A stretch of DNA of 64,000 nt from Knoellia locipacati. Lineage in GTDB: Bacteria > Actinomycetota > Actinomycetes > Actinomycetales > Dermatophilaceae. Of the stretch, positions 16,007 through 24,877 are shown piece by piece. The translations under genes and the position numbers were made by a program. The stretch is taken from contig NZ_BKBA01000008.1 of NCBI RefSeq assembly GCF_007992835.1, positions 62,001 to 126,000 of the forward strand, in the 5' to 3' direction. The number at the start of each line of letters is the position of its first letter. Position 1 is the stretch's first letter. Below the pieces are notes generated by a model. It was not told where the DNA came from. It was given only the letters and a program-made list of their open reading frames with translations, and searched no databases.

Positions 16007-17659
16007 ATGTCCAGCAGTGCCGACCCGACGCTCTCCCACGCCGCCGGCCGCACCGAGCCGGCGCTGCTCGAGCAGACCATCGGGGCCAACCTCGACGCGA
16101 CGATCGCGCGGCACGGCGACCGCGAGGCGCTCGTCGACCGCGCCCAGGGACTGCGGTGGACGTATGCCGTCCTCGGCGAGCACGTGGACCGGCTCGCGAG
16201 GGCGCTGCTCGCCGCGGGGTTCACCAAGGGCGACCGGGTGGGCATCTGGGCGCCGAACTGCGCCGAGTGGACCGTCGTGCAGTACGCCACCGCCAAGGTG
16301 GGCGTCATCCTCGTCAACATCAACCCGGCATACCGCTGGCACGAGCTCGGCTACGTCCTCACGCAGGCCGGCATACGCGGTCTGTTCACCGCGGCGTCGT
16401 TCAAGACCTCCGACTACGTGGCCATGATCGAGGAGGTCCGCGGCGACTGCCCCGACCTCGAGCAGGTCTGGGTCCTCGGGCAGGACAGCTGGTCCGACCT
16501 GCTCGCCGGCGCCGAGGGCGTGGACGACGAGCGGCTCCGGAACGCGGGCGAGGCGCTGTCGCCGCACGACCCGATCAACATCCAGTACACGTCCGGCACG
16601 ACGGGGTTCCCCAAGGGCGCGACCCTCAGCCACCACAACATCCTCAACAACGGCTATCTCGTCGGTGAGGTCTGCCGCTACACCGAGGAGGACCGGATCT
16701 GTATCCCGGTGCCCTTCTACCACTGCTTCGGCATGGTCATGGGCAACCTCGCGGCGACGACCCACGGTGCCTGCATGGTCATCCCGGCGCCGGGGTTCGA
16801 CCCCGCCCTCACGCTGGCCGCGACCGCCGAGGAGCGGTGCACGAGCCTCTACGGCGTGCCGACGATGTTCATCGCTGAGTGGGCGCTGCCGACCTTCGGC
16901 GACTACGACCTCAGCTCGGTGCGCACCGGGATCATGGCCGGCTCGCCCTGCCCGGCCGAGCTCATGAAGAAGCTCATCGCTGCCGGCATCGACGAGATGA
17001 CGATCGCCTACGGCATGACCGAGACCTCGCCGGTGTCGACGCAGACCCGCACGGACGACGAGTTCGACCGCAAGGTCGGCACCGTCGGACAGGTCGCGCC
17101 GCACCTCGAGGTCAAGGTCGTCGACCCGGTGACCCTCGAGACGCTTCCCCGCGGCGAGGCCGGCGAGTTCTGGACCAAGGGCTACTCGGTGATGCTCGGC
17201 TACTGGGGCCAGGACGAGAAGACGGCCGAGGCGATCGTCGACGGCTGGATGCGCACCGGTGACCTCGCCGTCATGGACGAGGACGGCTACCTCCAGATCA
17301 CCGGCCGGATCAAGGACATGGTCATCCGCGGCGGCGAGAACATCTACCCGCGCGAGATCGAGGAGTTCCTCTACACGCACCCGGACGTCGTCGACGCGCA
17401 GGTGGTCGGGGTCCCGGACACGAGGTACGGCGAGGAGCTCGCCGCGTGGATCCGGATGCGTGAGGGAGCCGAGCCGCTCACCGCGCAGTCGCTGCGGGAG
17501 TTCGCCACCGGCAAGCTCGCGCACTACAAGATCCCGCGCTACGTCCGCATCGTCGAGGACTTCCCGATGACGGTCACGGGCAAGGTCCGCAAGGTCGAGA
17601 TGCGCGAGATCACGGTGGACGAGCTGGGCCTCGAACCCGGGGCCCCAGCCGGGGCGTGA
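16007..17659 (+). CDS. Fatty acyl-CoA ligase (AMP-binding family)
   Basis: An adenylate-forming acyl-CoA synthetase of 550 aa that activates a carboxylic acid via acyl-AMP to the CoA thioester. Motifs in order: YTSGTTGFPKGATLSH (P-loop-like A3), YGMTETSP (A5), TGDLAVMDEDGYLQITGR (A7/A8 hinge), GGENIYPREIEE and near the C-terminus TVTGKVRKVEM with the catalytic lysine. Sequence flavour is that of medium/long-chain FadD enzymes such as FadD35 and AcsF2. Start ATG 16007 after GAGAAGGGG. Divergent from the universal stress protein gene. Exact acid unknown. Confidence 0.85.
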   Translation: MSSSADPTLSHAAGRTEPALLEQTIGANLDATIARHGDREALVDRAQGLRWTYAVLGEHVDRLARALLAAGFTKGDRVGIWAPNCAEWTVVQYATAKVGVILVNINPAYRWHELGYVLTQAGIRGLFTAASFKTSDYVAMIEEVRGDCPDLEQVWVLGQDSWSDLLAGAEGVDDERLRNAGEALSPHDPINIQYTSGTTGFPKGATLSHHNILNNGYLVGEVCRYTEEDRICIPVPFYHCFGMVMGNLAATTHGACMVIPAPGFDPALTLAATAEERCTSLYGVPTMFIAEWALPTFGDYDLSSVRTGIMAGSPCPAELMKKLIAAGIDEMTIAYGMTETSPVSTQTRTDDEFDRKVGTVGQVAPHLEVKVVDPVTLETLPRGEAGEFWTKGYSVMLGYWGQDEKTAEAIVDGWMRTGDLAVMDEDGYLQITGRIKDMVIRGGENIYPREIEEFLYTHPDVVDAQVVGVPDTRYGEELAAWIRMREGAEPLTAQSLREFATGKLAHYKIPRYVRIVEDFPMTVTGKVRKVEMREITVDELGLEPGAPAGA

Positions 17660-17688
17660 CCGCGACCCCATCCGTGCAGGTCCGACGG

Positions 17689-17694
17689 TAGTTT
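17689..17694 (+). promoter_or_regulatory. Candidate -10 element TAGTTT
   Basis: TAGTTT lies 51 nt upstream of the GTG of the acidic membrane protein, whose ribosome site AGGAGC is at about 17733. Confidence 0.4.
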
Positions 17695-17745
17695 GGGGGC
17701 GAGCGGGTGCCGCCGCACCCGACGACGACGTCAGGAGCAGTCACC

Positions 17746-19947
17746 GTGAAGTACCTCATCGGCGCCCTTGTGATCCTCGCCCTCCTCTTCCTGGTGTGGT
17801 GGATCATCTCCCGTGGCAAGCAGCGCCAGCTCGACGAGCAGCGGGCCGAGGCCGCCCGGATCCGGGCCGGCGCCCAGGAGCGGACCGCCGCCCTTCAGGG
17901 CCAGGAGACGTTCGCCCAGCAGTCGACCGAGCGCGCCGACCTCGCGCGCCGTGAGGCCGAGGAGCGCGCCCGACAGGCCGAGGAGAGTGCTCGCGAGGCG
18001 CAGCGCGTCGAGGAGGAGGCCCGTCGTCACCAGGCCGACCTCGAGCGCGGGCGGCTCGAGCGCGACGCCGAGCTCCGCCGCGCCGACGAGCTCGACCCCG
18101 ACGTCGAGATGGACAAGAACGACCCCCGACCGCTCCCCGAGGACCTCGACGACGACGTCCGTCCCCTCGACGAGACCCGGGTCCACACGCCCGTGTCCAC
18201 CGAGGCCCCCGGCGCCGGGACGGCTGTGGCGGCCGGTACGACCGCGGCCGCCGGGACGGCTGCGGCGGCTGACGTCCCGTCCGCCCGAGACGAGGACGCT
18301 CCGGCGACGTCGGCCGTGACCTCGACCGGTGCGCCCGCAGACTCCGAGACGGCCGACGTCGAGACGGCCCGGTCCGAGACGGCCGACTCCGGGACGGTCG
18401 CCGACTCGGTCACCGCGCCCGACTCGCAGGACCAGGGCCGCACCGAGCAGGGCTGGGGCGCTGGGGCAGCCACCGCCGGTGCCGGCGCCGCCGCTGTCGG
18501 CAGTGCGTATGCCGCCACCCGCGGCAACGAGCCCGACGACGCCTCCGCGCGCCTCGCCTCGGGAGTCGACTACAGCGACAACGGGGTCGACCACCGGGAC
18601 GCCGTCGTCGCGGAGAGTGACGACGCCGACCGCACCGGGGCCGAAGAGGCCCACCACGACGACGCGCCGGTCACCCGTGAGTGGGCCCCCGTCGACAGCA
18701 GCCGCGAAGCGGACCAGGCCTCGAGCTCCGTCTCCGACGGCGCTGAGGGGGACGAACGAGCACAGGAGACGACGATGTCCGACGAAGAGCTGTTCGGCGC
18801 GAAGGCCGTGTCGAACGACGGGGCCGATGCTGGCCGGACGACCGACGAGCGGGACCTGGGTGACGAGGGGTCGCGCGATCGCGAGTCGCGCGATGACGAG
18901 TCGCGCGATGACTCCGTCGCCGACGGCGCGACGACCGCGGGGGCGACCGACGGCGGTGCCGCCGAGATGACGATCATCGGCGACGTCGAGGACTACGCCT
19001 CGACCGAACCGCTGCCCGCCGACGAGCAGACCCCCGGCACGTCGCCCGAGGGTGTCGAGGACGCCCGTCGCGATGCTGACCTGACCGCCGACTCCTCGGA
19101 CGAGGAGCCCACCCACGAGGAGACGTGGGAGGACGAGACCGACAGCCGCGACAGCGACGACGGCTCGGTGCGCGACTCGGATCGCGACACCGATGCGGCC
19201 GACAACGGCTCGCGCGACCACGAGGCCGGGACGACGAGCGACTGGGGTGGCGCTGCCACCACCGGTGCCGCTGCCGGAGCGGCCGCGGGCTCCACGACCG
19301 GCCGCAACGCATCGACCGACGGTGACGAGTCCACGGACCGTGACGAGACCGAGCGTGACGCTGGCTCCAGCAGCGACGCGGACCGTGGCGACGCCGACCT
19401 CGGTGGCGACACCGACGAGAACCGTGGCAACGCCGACCTCGGTGACGGCGCCGACGGGGACCGTGCCCAGGGCACCTCCGACGCCGGTTCCGAGTCGACC
19501 TCCGACGACGCCACGAGCGAGGACGGGGACGCGAGCCACTGGCCCGACGGGACCGACCGGATCAACACGCTCGACGACGACGGCACCGACGGGGCCGGCG
19601 CGGACGCGTCCGGCACCGACTCCGCCGAGGACCGCGACACCGACAACAGCAACGACGTCGACAACGACACCGAACAGGGCGATCGCGACGGCTCGGCGTC
19701 CGAGGGCGGCGGCTCGTCGCGTCGGATCTCGGCGATGGACGAGATCCGCGACGGTGGCTTCGGCGTCGGCTCCGCGGCTCCCTTCGAGGACCGCGCGCAG
19801 CCGCTCGACCACCCGGTGCAGGCCTACCGCGACACGATGACCTACCGGACGCCGGACGCCGACGGCTACGACTCGGCCGAGCCCGACGTGTGGTTCTACG
19901 ACGAGGACGCCGCCCGCCGCGCGGGCTTCAACCCCTCGCAGGGCTGA
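17746..19947 (+). CDS. Acidic membrane-anchored protein with sunset-like C-terminus (733 aa)
   Basis: No enzyme domain is recognised. Residues 3-22 form one membrane helix (YLIGALVILALLFLVWWII). A coiled-coil region with many Glu, Arg and Ala follows (about 30-115), then some 550 residues of low-complexity sequence dominated by Asp, Glu, Ser, Thr and Gly, likely disordered. It includes the repeated unit ESRDDESRDD. The last about 45 residues (VQAYRDTMTYRTPDADGYD ... EPDVWFYDEDAARRAGF) resemble the short sunset domain, with its Met-x-Tyr-x-x-Pro, Tyr-Asp and Val-Trp-Phe ... Ala-Gly-Phe pattern. GTG start after AGGAGC. It stands alone, ending in a strong hairpin. A membrane tether or extended sensor is one guess. 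Confidence 0.7.
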   Translation: MKYLIGALVILALLFLVWWIISRGKQRQLDEQRAEAARIRAGAQERTAALQGQETFAQQSTERADLARREAEERARQAEESAREAQRVEEEARRHQADLERGRLERDAELRRADELDPDVEMDKNDPRPLPEDLDDDVRPLDETRVHTPVSTEAPGAGTAVAAGTTAAAGTAAAADVPSARDEDAPATSAVTSTGAPADSETADVETARSETADSGTVADSVTAPDSQDQGRTEQGWGAGAATAGAGAAAVGSAYAATRGNEPDDASARLASGVDYSDNGVDHRDAVVAESDDADRTGAEEAHHDDAPVTREWAPVDSSREADQASSSVSDGAEGDERAQETTMSDEELFGAKAVSNDGADAGRTTDERDLGDEGSRDRESRDDESRDDSVADGATTAGATDGGAAEMTIIGDVEDYASTEPLPADEQTPGTSPEGVEDARRDADLTADSSDEEPTHEETWEDETDSRDSDDGSVRDSDRDTDAADNGSRDHEAGTTSDWGGAATTGAAAGAAAGSTTGRNASTDGDESTDRDETERDAGSSSDADRGDADLGGDTDENRGNADLGDGADGDRAQGTSDAGSESTSDDATSEDGDASHWPDGTDRINTLDDDGTDGAGADASGTDSAEDRDTDNSNDVDNDTEQGDRDGSASEGGGSSRRISAMDEIRDGGFGVGSAAPFEDRAQPLDHPVQAYRDTMTYRTPDADGYDSAEPDVWFYDEDAARRAGFNPSQG

Positions 19948-19960
19948 GCCGCCACGCATC

Positions 19961-19998
19961 GACGACGCCCCGCCGGTCTCGACCGGCGGGGCGTCGTC
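19961..19998. terminator. 18-bp perfect hairpin between convergent genes
   Basis: Arms 19961-19978 and 19981-19998 are exact reverse complements around TC (GACGACGCCCCGCC... pairing with ...GGCGGGGCGTCGTC). No T-run follows. Its position after the acidic membrane protein and before the convergent gene fits a bidirectional terminator. Confidence 0.7.
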
Positions 19999-20011
19999 GT
20001 GTCGTGAGGTC

Positions 20012-20076
20012 CAGACGACCAGTTCGTGCGCAGACGACCACGCAGAGGCGGGGGTCTCGTGACCACGTGGTCGTCT
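20012..20076. repeat. AGACGACCA-type inverted repeats
   Basis: CAGACGACCA occurs at 20012 and 20031 and is inverted as GTGGTCGTCT at 20067-20076. The same core recurs as a hairpin at 53496-53529, so it may be a second dispersed 3'-end repeat family. Confidence 0.5.
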
Positions 20077-20126
20077 CGTCGCCCCAGTCCGCCGGCCGCA
20101 CCGAGGTCAGGGCAGCGGCACCGACC

Positions 20127-20561
20127 TCACCAGTGGCCGCCGCGACGGCGGTCGAGCTCCTCGTCCACGGCCGGGCTCGACTCCGTGGCGTCGACGGCCA
20201 CGTGGTGCTCGAGGGGTGAGTCCGACGCGTCCACGGACGGCTCCTCGGCCCAGGAAGGTGACTGGCCGGCATACGCGTCGGTCGTGCGTGCGGCTGGGAC
20301 GTCCCCGCCGTCGCGCCATCCGGCGCCACCGAGGCGGCTCAGCGGGACGGTCTGGTCGATGGGCGACTGCTCGACGGACTCGTCGGCACCGAACGTGATG
20401 TCGCTGCGGCCTCGCGCACCGGTCTCGGTCACCTCGGGCGCGCCATAGCCGTGGAGCTCGGGCGCGGTGGCGTCGTCGCGGTGGCGCAGGACCCACACGA
20501 AGGCGGCGACGACGACGACGAGAGCGACCGCACCGACGAGCCACAGCAACGAGTCATCCAT
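20127..20561 (-). CDS. Single-pass membrane protein (144 aa)
   Basis: A short N-terminus precedes one membrane helix (about residues 4-24, [21 protein letters not shown]), then a polar, probably disordered tail with many Asp, Ser and Glu. No family recognised. ATG at 20561 was preferred because TACGGT (20569-20574) lies 7 nt upstream; a GTG at 20567 would add two residues. It is divergent from pntAB and convergent with the acidic membrane protein. Confidence 0.55.
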   Translation of the reverse strand: MDDSLLWLVGAVALVVVVAAFVWVLRHRDDATAPELHGYGAPEVTETGARGRSDITFGADESVEQSPIDQTVPLSRLGGAGWRDGGDVPAARTTDAYAGQSPSWAEEPSVDASDSPLEHHVAVDATESSPAVDEELDRRRGGHW

Positions 20562-20568
20562 GGGCACG

Positions 20569-20574
20569 ACCGTA
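20569..20574 (-). promoter_or_regulatory. Candidate near-leaderless -10 element TACGGT
   Basis: TACGGT, 7 nt and ATG on the minus strand, one base longer than the strict leaderless spacing. Confidence 0.45.
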
Positions 20575-20669
20575 GTGGGACCGGCGCCGACGGGGGGAGT
20601 TGGCGGCCGCCGAACGCCGCCACGCCGTCGTGGCAGTCACACCACCGGCGCGCGGCCGCCCGCGGCTAG

Positions 20670-20675
20670 TAGGTT
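20670..20675 (+). promoter_or_regulatory. Candidate -10 element TAGGTT (pntA)
   Basis: AGTAGGTTCG matches the element before the acyl-CoA ligase. The leader would be about 30 nt and carries AGGAGG before the GTG. Confidence 0.5.
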
Positions 20676-20712
20676 CGCGTTCGTATCTGTCCCGGACCCA
20701 GGAGGTCGAGTC

Positions 20713-22272
20713 GTGCGCATCGGTGTGCCGTTGGAGTCGTTGGCGGGTGAGACCCGGGTCGCGGCGACCCCCAGGACCGTCGAGCAGCTGATCGACCTCG
20801 GGTATGCCGTGTTCGTCGAGTCCGGTGCCGGGCACCTGTCGACCTTCGAGGACGCGGCGTACGTCGCTGCCGGCGCCGACATCGTCGGCGAGGACGTCTG
20901 GAACACCGACGTCCTGCTCAAGATCAACGCGCCCTCCGAGCCCGAGCTCGCCCGGCTGCGCGCCGGTCAGACCATCGTGAGCCCGCTGTCCCCGGCGCTG
21001 CGGCCCGAGCTCGTCGCCGCCCTCGCCGAGCGCGGCGTGACGGCGCTCGCGATGGATGCCGTGCCTCGCATCTCGCGGGCCCAGTCCCTCGACGTGCTGT
21101 CGTCGATGGCCAACATCGGCGGCTACCGCGCGGTCATCGAGGCGGCCCACGAGTTCGGGTCGCTCTTCACCGGGCAGGTCACGGCCGCCGGCAAGGTGCC
21201 GCCCGCCAAGGTCCTCGTCATCGGCGCCGGTGTCGCCGGGCTGTCCGCGATCGGCACGGCCGGCTCGCTCGGCGCCGTGGTCCGTGCGTTCGACGCGCGC
21301 AGCGAGGTCGCCGAGCAGGTCGAGTCGATGGGTGCCCAGTTCCTCCGGATCGACGTCGAGGACACCGGCCCGTCGGCCGACGGCTACGCGAAGGAGACGG
21401 GGGAGGACTTCAACGCCAAGGCCGCGGAGCTGTACGCCGCCCAGGCCGCGGACGTCGACATCGTCATCACCACCGCACTCATCCCCGGGCGCCCGGCTCC
21501 GCGGCTGCTCGACGAGGCCATGGTCGCGTCGATGAAGCCGGGCTCGGTCATCGTCGACATGGCCGCGGCCAACGGTGGCAACGTCGCCGGCTCCGTCGCG
21601 GACCAGAAGGTCGTCACCGCCAACGGCGTGACGATCCTGGGCTACACCGACCTGCCCGCCCGGCTCCCCACCCAGGCCTCGCAGCTGTTCGGCACCAACC
21701 TCGTCAACCTCCTCAAGCTCGTCACGCCCGAGAAGGACGGCCAGCTCACCCTCGACCTCGACGACCCCGTGCAGCGCGGGATGACCGTGGTCCGGGAGGG
21801 CGAGGTCCTGTGGCCCCCGCCGCCGGTGCAGGTGTCGGCGGCTCCGGCTGCGGGTGCTGCTGGTGCTGGTGCAGCGGGTGCCGGTGCTGTGGGCGCCGCG
21901 GGTGCCAAGGAGCCGGCCAAGCCACGCGACCCGCGCCTCAAGTACCTCTGGATGGCGCTCGGAGCCCTCGTCTTCGCGCTCGTCGCCTCGGCCTCGCCTG
22001 CGGTGTTCCTCGGGCACTTCACGGTGTTCGCGCTCGCCGTCATCGTCGGGTTCTACGTCATCTCCAACGTGTCGCACGCGCTGCACACGCCCCTCATGGC
22101 CGAGACCAACGCCATCAGCGGAATCATCGTCGTCGGGGGGCTGCTCCAGATCGACTCCGACAACCTGCTCGTCAAGACGCTCGGGTTCCTGGCGATCCTC
22201 GTCGCCAGCATCAACATCTTCGGAGGCTTCGCAGTGACCGGCCGCATGCTCGAGATGTTCCGGAAGGACTGA
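20713..22272 (+). CDS. pntA: NAD(P) transhydrogenase subunit alpha
   Basis: The alpha subunit of the proton-translocating Re/Si-specific nicotinamide nucleotide transhydrogenase, which makes NADPH from NADH using the proton gradient. The 519-aa chain has the soluble NAD(H)-binding domain [21 protein letters not shown], then [22 protein letters not shown] as the Rossmann glycine motif, and [19 protein letters not shown]. An Ala/Gly/Pro linker near 380-410 follows, then four membrane helices. This is the fused E. coli-type alpha, not split into PntAA and PntAB. The GTG at 20713 follows AGGAGG; homology begins at VRIGVP. It lies 7 nt before pntB. Confidence 0.92.
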   Translation: MRIGVPLESLAGETRVAATPRTVEQLIDLGYAVFVESGAGHLSTFEDAAYVAAGADIVGEDVWNTDVLLKINAPSEPELARLRAGQTIVSPLSPALRPELVAALAERGVTALAMDAVPRISRAQSLDVLSSMANIGGYRAVIEAAHEFGSLFTGQVTAAGKVPPAKVLVIGAGVAGLSAIGTAGSLGAVVRAFDARSEVAEQVESMGAQFLRIDVEDTGPSADGYAKETGEDFNAKAAELYAAQAADVDIVITTALIPGRPAPRLLDEAMVASMKPGSVIVDMAAANGGNVAGSVADQKVVTANGVTILGYTDLPARLPTQASQLFGTNLVNLLKLVTPEKDGQLTLDLDDPVQRGMTVVREGEVLWPPPPVQVSAAPAAGAAGAGAAGAGAVGAAGAKEPAKPRDPRLKYLWMALGALVFALVASASPAVFLGHFTVFALAVIVGFYVISNVSHALHTPLMAETNAISGIIVVGGLLQIDSDNLLVKTLGFLAILVASINIFGGFAVTGRMLEMFRKD

Positions 22273-22279
22273 GGCGACG

Positions 22280-23659
22280 ATGACATCCAACGTGGTCTCT
22301 GCGGCATACATCGTCTCTGCCGTCTTCTTCGTCCTCTCCCTCGCGGGTCTGAGCAAGCACGAGTCGGCCAAGGAGGGCAACGCCTACGGCGTGACCGGCA
22401 TGGTCATCGCGCTCGGCGCCACCATCTGGCTGGTGCTCTCGCGGTCCGAGCACGCCCTCGTGACACTGCTGCTCATCGCGCTCGCCATGGGCATCGGCGC
22501 CGCAATCGGGCTGTGGCGGGCGCGCAAGGTCGAGATGACCCAGATGCCCGAGCTCGTCGCGATGCTGCACTCGTTCGTGGGTCTCGCGGCCGTGCTCGTC
22601 GGCCTCAACAGCCACCTCACCGTCGGCGACGCGGCCGACACGATCCACTCGGTCGAGGTCTTCCTCGGGGTGTTCATCGGCGCCGTGACGCTCACCGGCT
22701 CGGTCGTCGCGTTCCTCAAGCTGTCCGCGCGGATCCCGTCGACGCCGCTCATGCTGCCGGCGCGGCACTGGCTCAACCTCGCGGCGCTCGTCGTGTCGGC
22801 GCTGCTGCTGCTGTGGTTCGTCCAGTCGCACTCGGTCGTCCCGCTCATCCTCATGACGCTCATCGCGCTGGCGTTCGGGTGGCACCTCGTCGCCTCGATC
22901 GGCGGTGGCGACATGCCCGTCGTCGTGTCGATGCTCAACTCGTACTCCGGCTGGGCGGCGGCGGCTGCGGGCTTCATGCTCGGCAACGACCTGCTCATCG
23001 TCACCGGTGCGCTCGTCGGTGCCTCCGGTGCGATCCTGTCGTGGATCATGTGCCGTGCGATGAACCGCTCGTTCGTGTCCGTCATCGCCGGCGGGTTCGG
23101 CCAGGAGGTCTCGCTCGCCGACGACAGGGACTACGGCGAGCACCGCGAGATCACCGCCGAGGCCGCCGCGGACCTGCTGCGGGACGCGTCGTCGGTCATC
23201 ATCACGCCGGGCTACGGCATGGCCGTCGCGCAGGCGCAGTACCCCGTCGCCGAGCTCACGAAGCGGCTGCGCGACCGCGGGGTCGACGTGCGGTTCGGGA
23301 TCCACCCGGTCGCGGGGCGCCTCCCCGGCCACATGAACGTGCTGCTCGCCGAGGCCAAGGTGCCCTACGACATCGTGCTCGAGATGGACGAGGTCAACGA
23401 CGACTTCCCCTCGACCGACGTCGTGCTCGTCATCGGCGCCAACGACACCGTCAACCCGGCGGCCGCCGAGGACCCGACGTCGCCCATCGCGGGCATGCCG
23501 GTGCTCCAGGTGTGGAACGCGCACGACGTCATCGTCTTCAAGCGCTCGATGGCGACGGGGTATGCCGGCGTCCAGAACCCGCTGTTCTTCCGGGAGAACT
23601 CGCAGATGCTCTTCGGCGACGCCAAGCAGCGCGTCGACGACATCCTCACCGCCCTCTGA
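22280..23659 (+). CDS. pntB: NAD(P) transhydrogenase subunit beta
   Basis: The beta subunit carries the remaining proton-channel helices and the NADP(H)-binding domain III. The 459-aa product has about nine hydrophobic helices in the first 270 residues. The NADPH domain follows: [56 protein letters not shown] and [18 protein letters not shown]. All are standard PntB signatures. ATG at 22280 with GAGGCGA upstream. It forms the two-gene operon pntAB and is followed after 14 nt by the first copy of the 70-bp hairpin repeat. Confidence 0.93.
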   Translation: MTSNVVSAAYIVSAVFFVLSLAGLSKHESAKEGNAYGVTGMVIALGATIWLVLSRSEHALVTLLLIALAMGIGAAIGLWRARKVEMTQMPELVAMLHSFVGLAAVLVGLNSHLTVGDAADTIHSVEVFLGVFIGAVTLTGSVVAFLKLSARIPSTPLMLPARHWLNLAALVVSALLLLWFVQSHSVVPLILMTLIALAFGWHLVASIGGGDMPVVVSMLNSYSGWAAAAAGFMLGNDLLIVTGALVGASGAILSWIMCRAMNRSFVSVIAGGFGQEVSLADDRDYGEHREITAEAAADLLRDASSVIITPGYGMAVAQAQYPVAELTKRLRDRGVDVRFGIHPVAGRLPGHMNVLLAEAKVPYDIVLEMDEVNDDFPSTDVVLVIGANDTVNPAAAEDPTSPIAGMPVLQVWNAHDVIVFKRSMATGYAGVQNPLFFRENSQMLFGDAKQRVDDILTAL

Positions 23660-23673
23660 CCCAGCCCGCCTCA

Positions 23674-23745
23674 ACTTTTGCTCCCATGCGGGAACCTTGA
23701 GGGTCCGGAGGGGACATGCCCTCCGGACCCTCAATCTTTCCTCCC
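23674..23745 (+). repeat. Hairpin repeat, copy A (after pntB)
   Basis: The element begins CTTTTGCTCCCATGCGGGAA and contains a perfect stem GAGGGTCCGGAGGG (23699-23712) with CCCTCCGGACCCTC (23719-23732). Related copies lie at 24796-24866 and 33553-33623. In each case the CTTTTGCTCC end is 5-15 nt downstream of a stop codon and points away from that gene, as a terminator would. Confidence 0.75.
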
Positions 23746-23769
23746 GGTGCATGCCGACGAGGTATGCCG

Positions 23770-24687
23770 TCACGCCGCCGCGATCGCGGAGCGCACCTTG
23801 GCCGCCGCCGCGCCCGGGCGTTCGAGGTCGGCCCAGGTGATGCGGACGACGACGTAGCCCAGACGGCGCAGGGCGTCCTCACGCTTCTTCTCGGCCCACA
23901 GCACCGCTGGATCCCCCGAGTCGTACTTCATCCGACCGTCGAACTCGACGATGACGTTGGTGCCGTGGACGAGGAAGTCGACACGCCCCACGAGTCGACC
24001 GTCGCGGTCCCGGATCTCCACCTGTGGGGTGAGGACGAGTCCGGCCATCTCGAGGGCGACCGAGCACCGTGACTCGCCGACCGACTCCCGCAGTCCGTTG
24101 GCGAAGGACAGCATCGAGACCGCACGACTCCCGTGCCTCCACCCGCACACCACGTCGACGGCAGCCCGGAGGTCCTCGGCCGACACCAGGCCCGCGTGCA
24201 TCGCGTGGTCGGCGCTGACGACTCCCTGGACGACGCCGTGCTCCATGGCATGTGCGGCCAGTGCCGTGGCCAGCTGGACCGCTGGGCCGACGGGGGTGCG
24301 TTGCGTCGGTTGCCCGGTCCACTGCCGCACGCGGTAGGGCCCGACGCGGACCGACCGGTCGATCGGCCGCAGGACGTTGATCGTGGACATGTCCGCGCCC
24401 CACACCCTGACGCCGTGAGCGAGCACGGCCGACGTGGAGCCCAGGGTGGCGTCGTCCCACAGCAGCCCGGCACCGAACGACAGGTCCGCATGCCACCGCG
24501 AAGGTGACGTCGGGTCGACGAGGTCGGCCACGGCATACAGGCCTCTGGCGGGATGGAGGAGCTCTTCGGAACGCACGGCGTGCACCAGAGCCACGGAAGT
24601 GAGTCCGGTCCTGTGGGCCTGCTTCGTCGTGAAGAGCCCGTGCTGTGCCTGAGCGAGGTCTCGCAGGGAAGGGTCGAGGTACGTCAT
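23770..24687 (-). CDS. AbiEi-like antitoxin-domain / DUF559 nuclease-fold protein
   Basis: A 305-aa protein of a type common in actinobacteria, with an N-terminal AbiEi-like winged-helix segment (about residues 8-60, AQAQHGLFTTKQAHRTGLT) and a C-terminal DUF559 domain related to very-short-patch-repair endonucleases. The C-part shows RDRDGRLVGRVDFLVHGTNVIVEFDGRMKY, with the D-x-n-E-x-D pattern of PD-(D/E)XK nucleases, then RREDALRRLGY-like KKREDALRRLGYVVVRITW. ATG start at 24687. No cognate AbiEii toxin is adjacent. The gene is bracketed by two inverted copies of the hairpin repeat. Role unknown. Confidence 0.7.
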   Translation of the reverse strand: MTYLDPSLRDLAQAQHGLFTTKQAHRTGLTSVALVHAVRSEELLHPARGLYAVADLVDPTSPSRWHADLSFGAGLLWDDATLGSTSAVLAHGVRVWGADMSTINVLRPIDRSVRVGPYRVRQWTGQPTQRTPVGPAVQLATALAAHAMEHGVVQGVVSADHAMHAGLVSAEDLRAAVDVVCGWRHGSRAVSMLSFANGLRESVGESRCSVALEMAGLVLTPQVEIRDRDGRLVGRVDFLVHGTNVIVEFDGRMKYDSGDPAVLWAEKKREDALRRLGYVVVRITWADLERPGAAAAKVRSAIAAA

Positions 24688-24795
24688 GGTCTCAGCGTTC
24701 GACAGACCCTGCGGGGTGGGCGAGGGGCGGCTCGTCGAGCTGTGGACGACAGCCGAGCCGTGGGGTGCCTGTGGACAGCCGAGCATGCGGAGGAA

Positions 24796-24866
24796 AGCGT
24801 GAGGGACCGGAGGGAAATGTTCGGTCCGGACCCTCAAGGTTCCCGCATGGGGAGCAAAAGCTGAGG
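24796..24866 (-). repeat. Hairpin repeat, copy B (after the amino acid permease)
   Basis: Minus-strand copy that begins CTTTTGCTCCCCATGCGGGAA 12 nt after the permease stop codon. The stem GAGGG.CCGGA is still present with one A-A mismatch. It is inverted relative to copy A. Confidence 0.7.
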
Positions 24867-24877
24867 TGGGGGAGGCG

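Noticed and set aside
23674-24866. Transposon built of two inverted repeats around the DUF559-type gene
   Set aside because: No transposase, no target duplication and a third solo copy after another gene. The repeats are better explained as 3'-end modules, although the cassette idea is kept as a weak finding.
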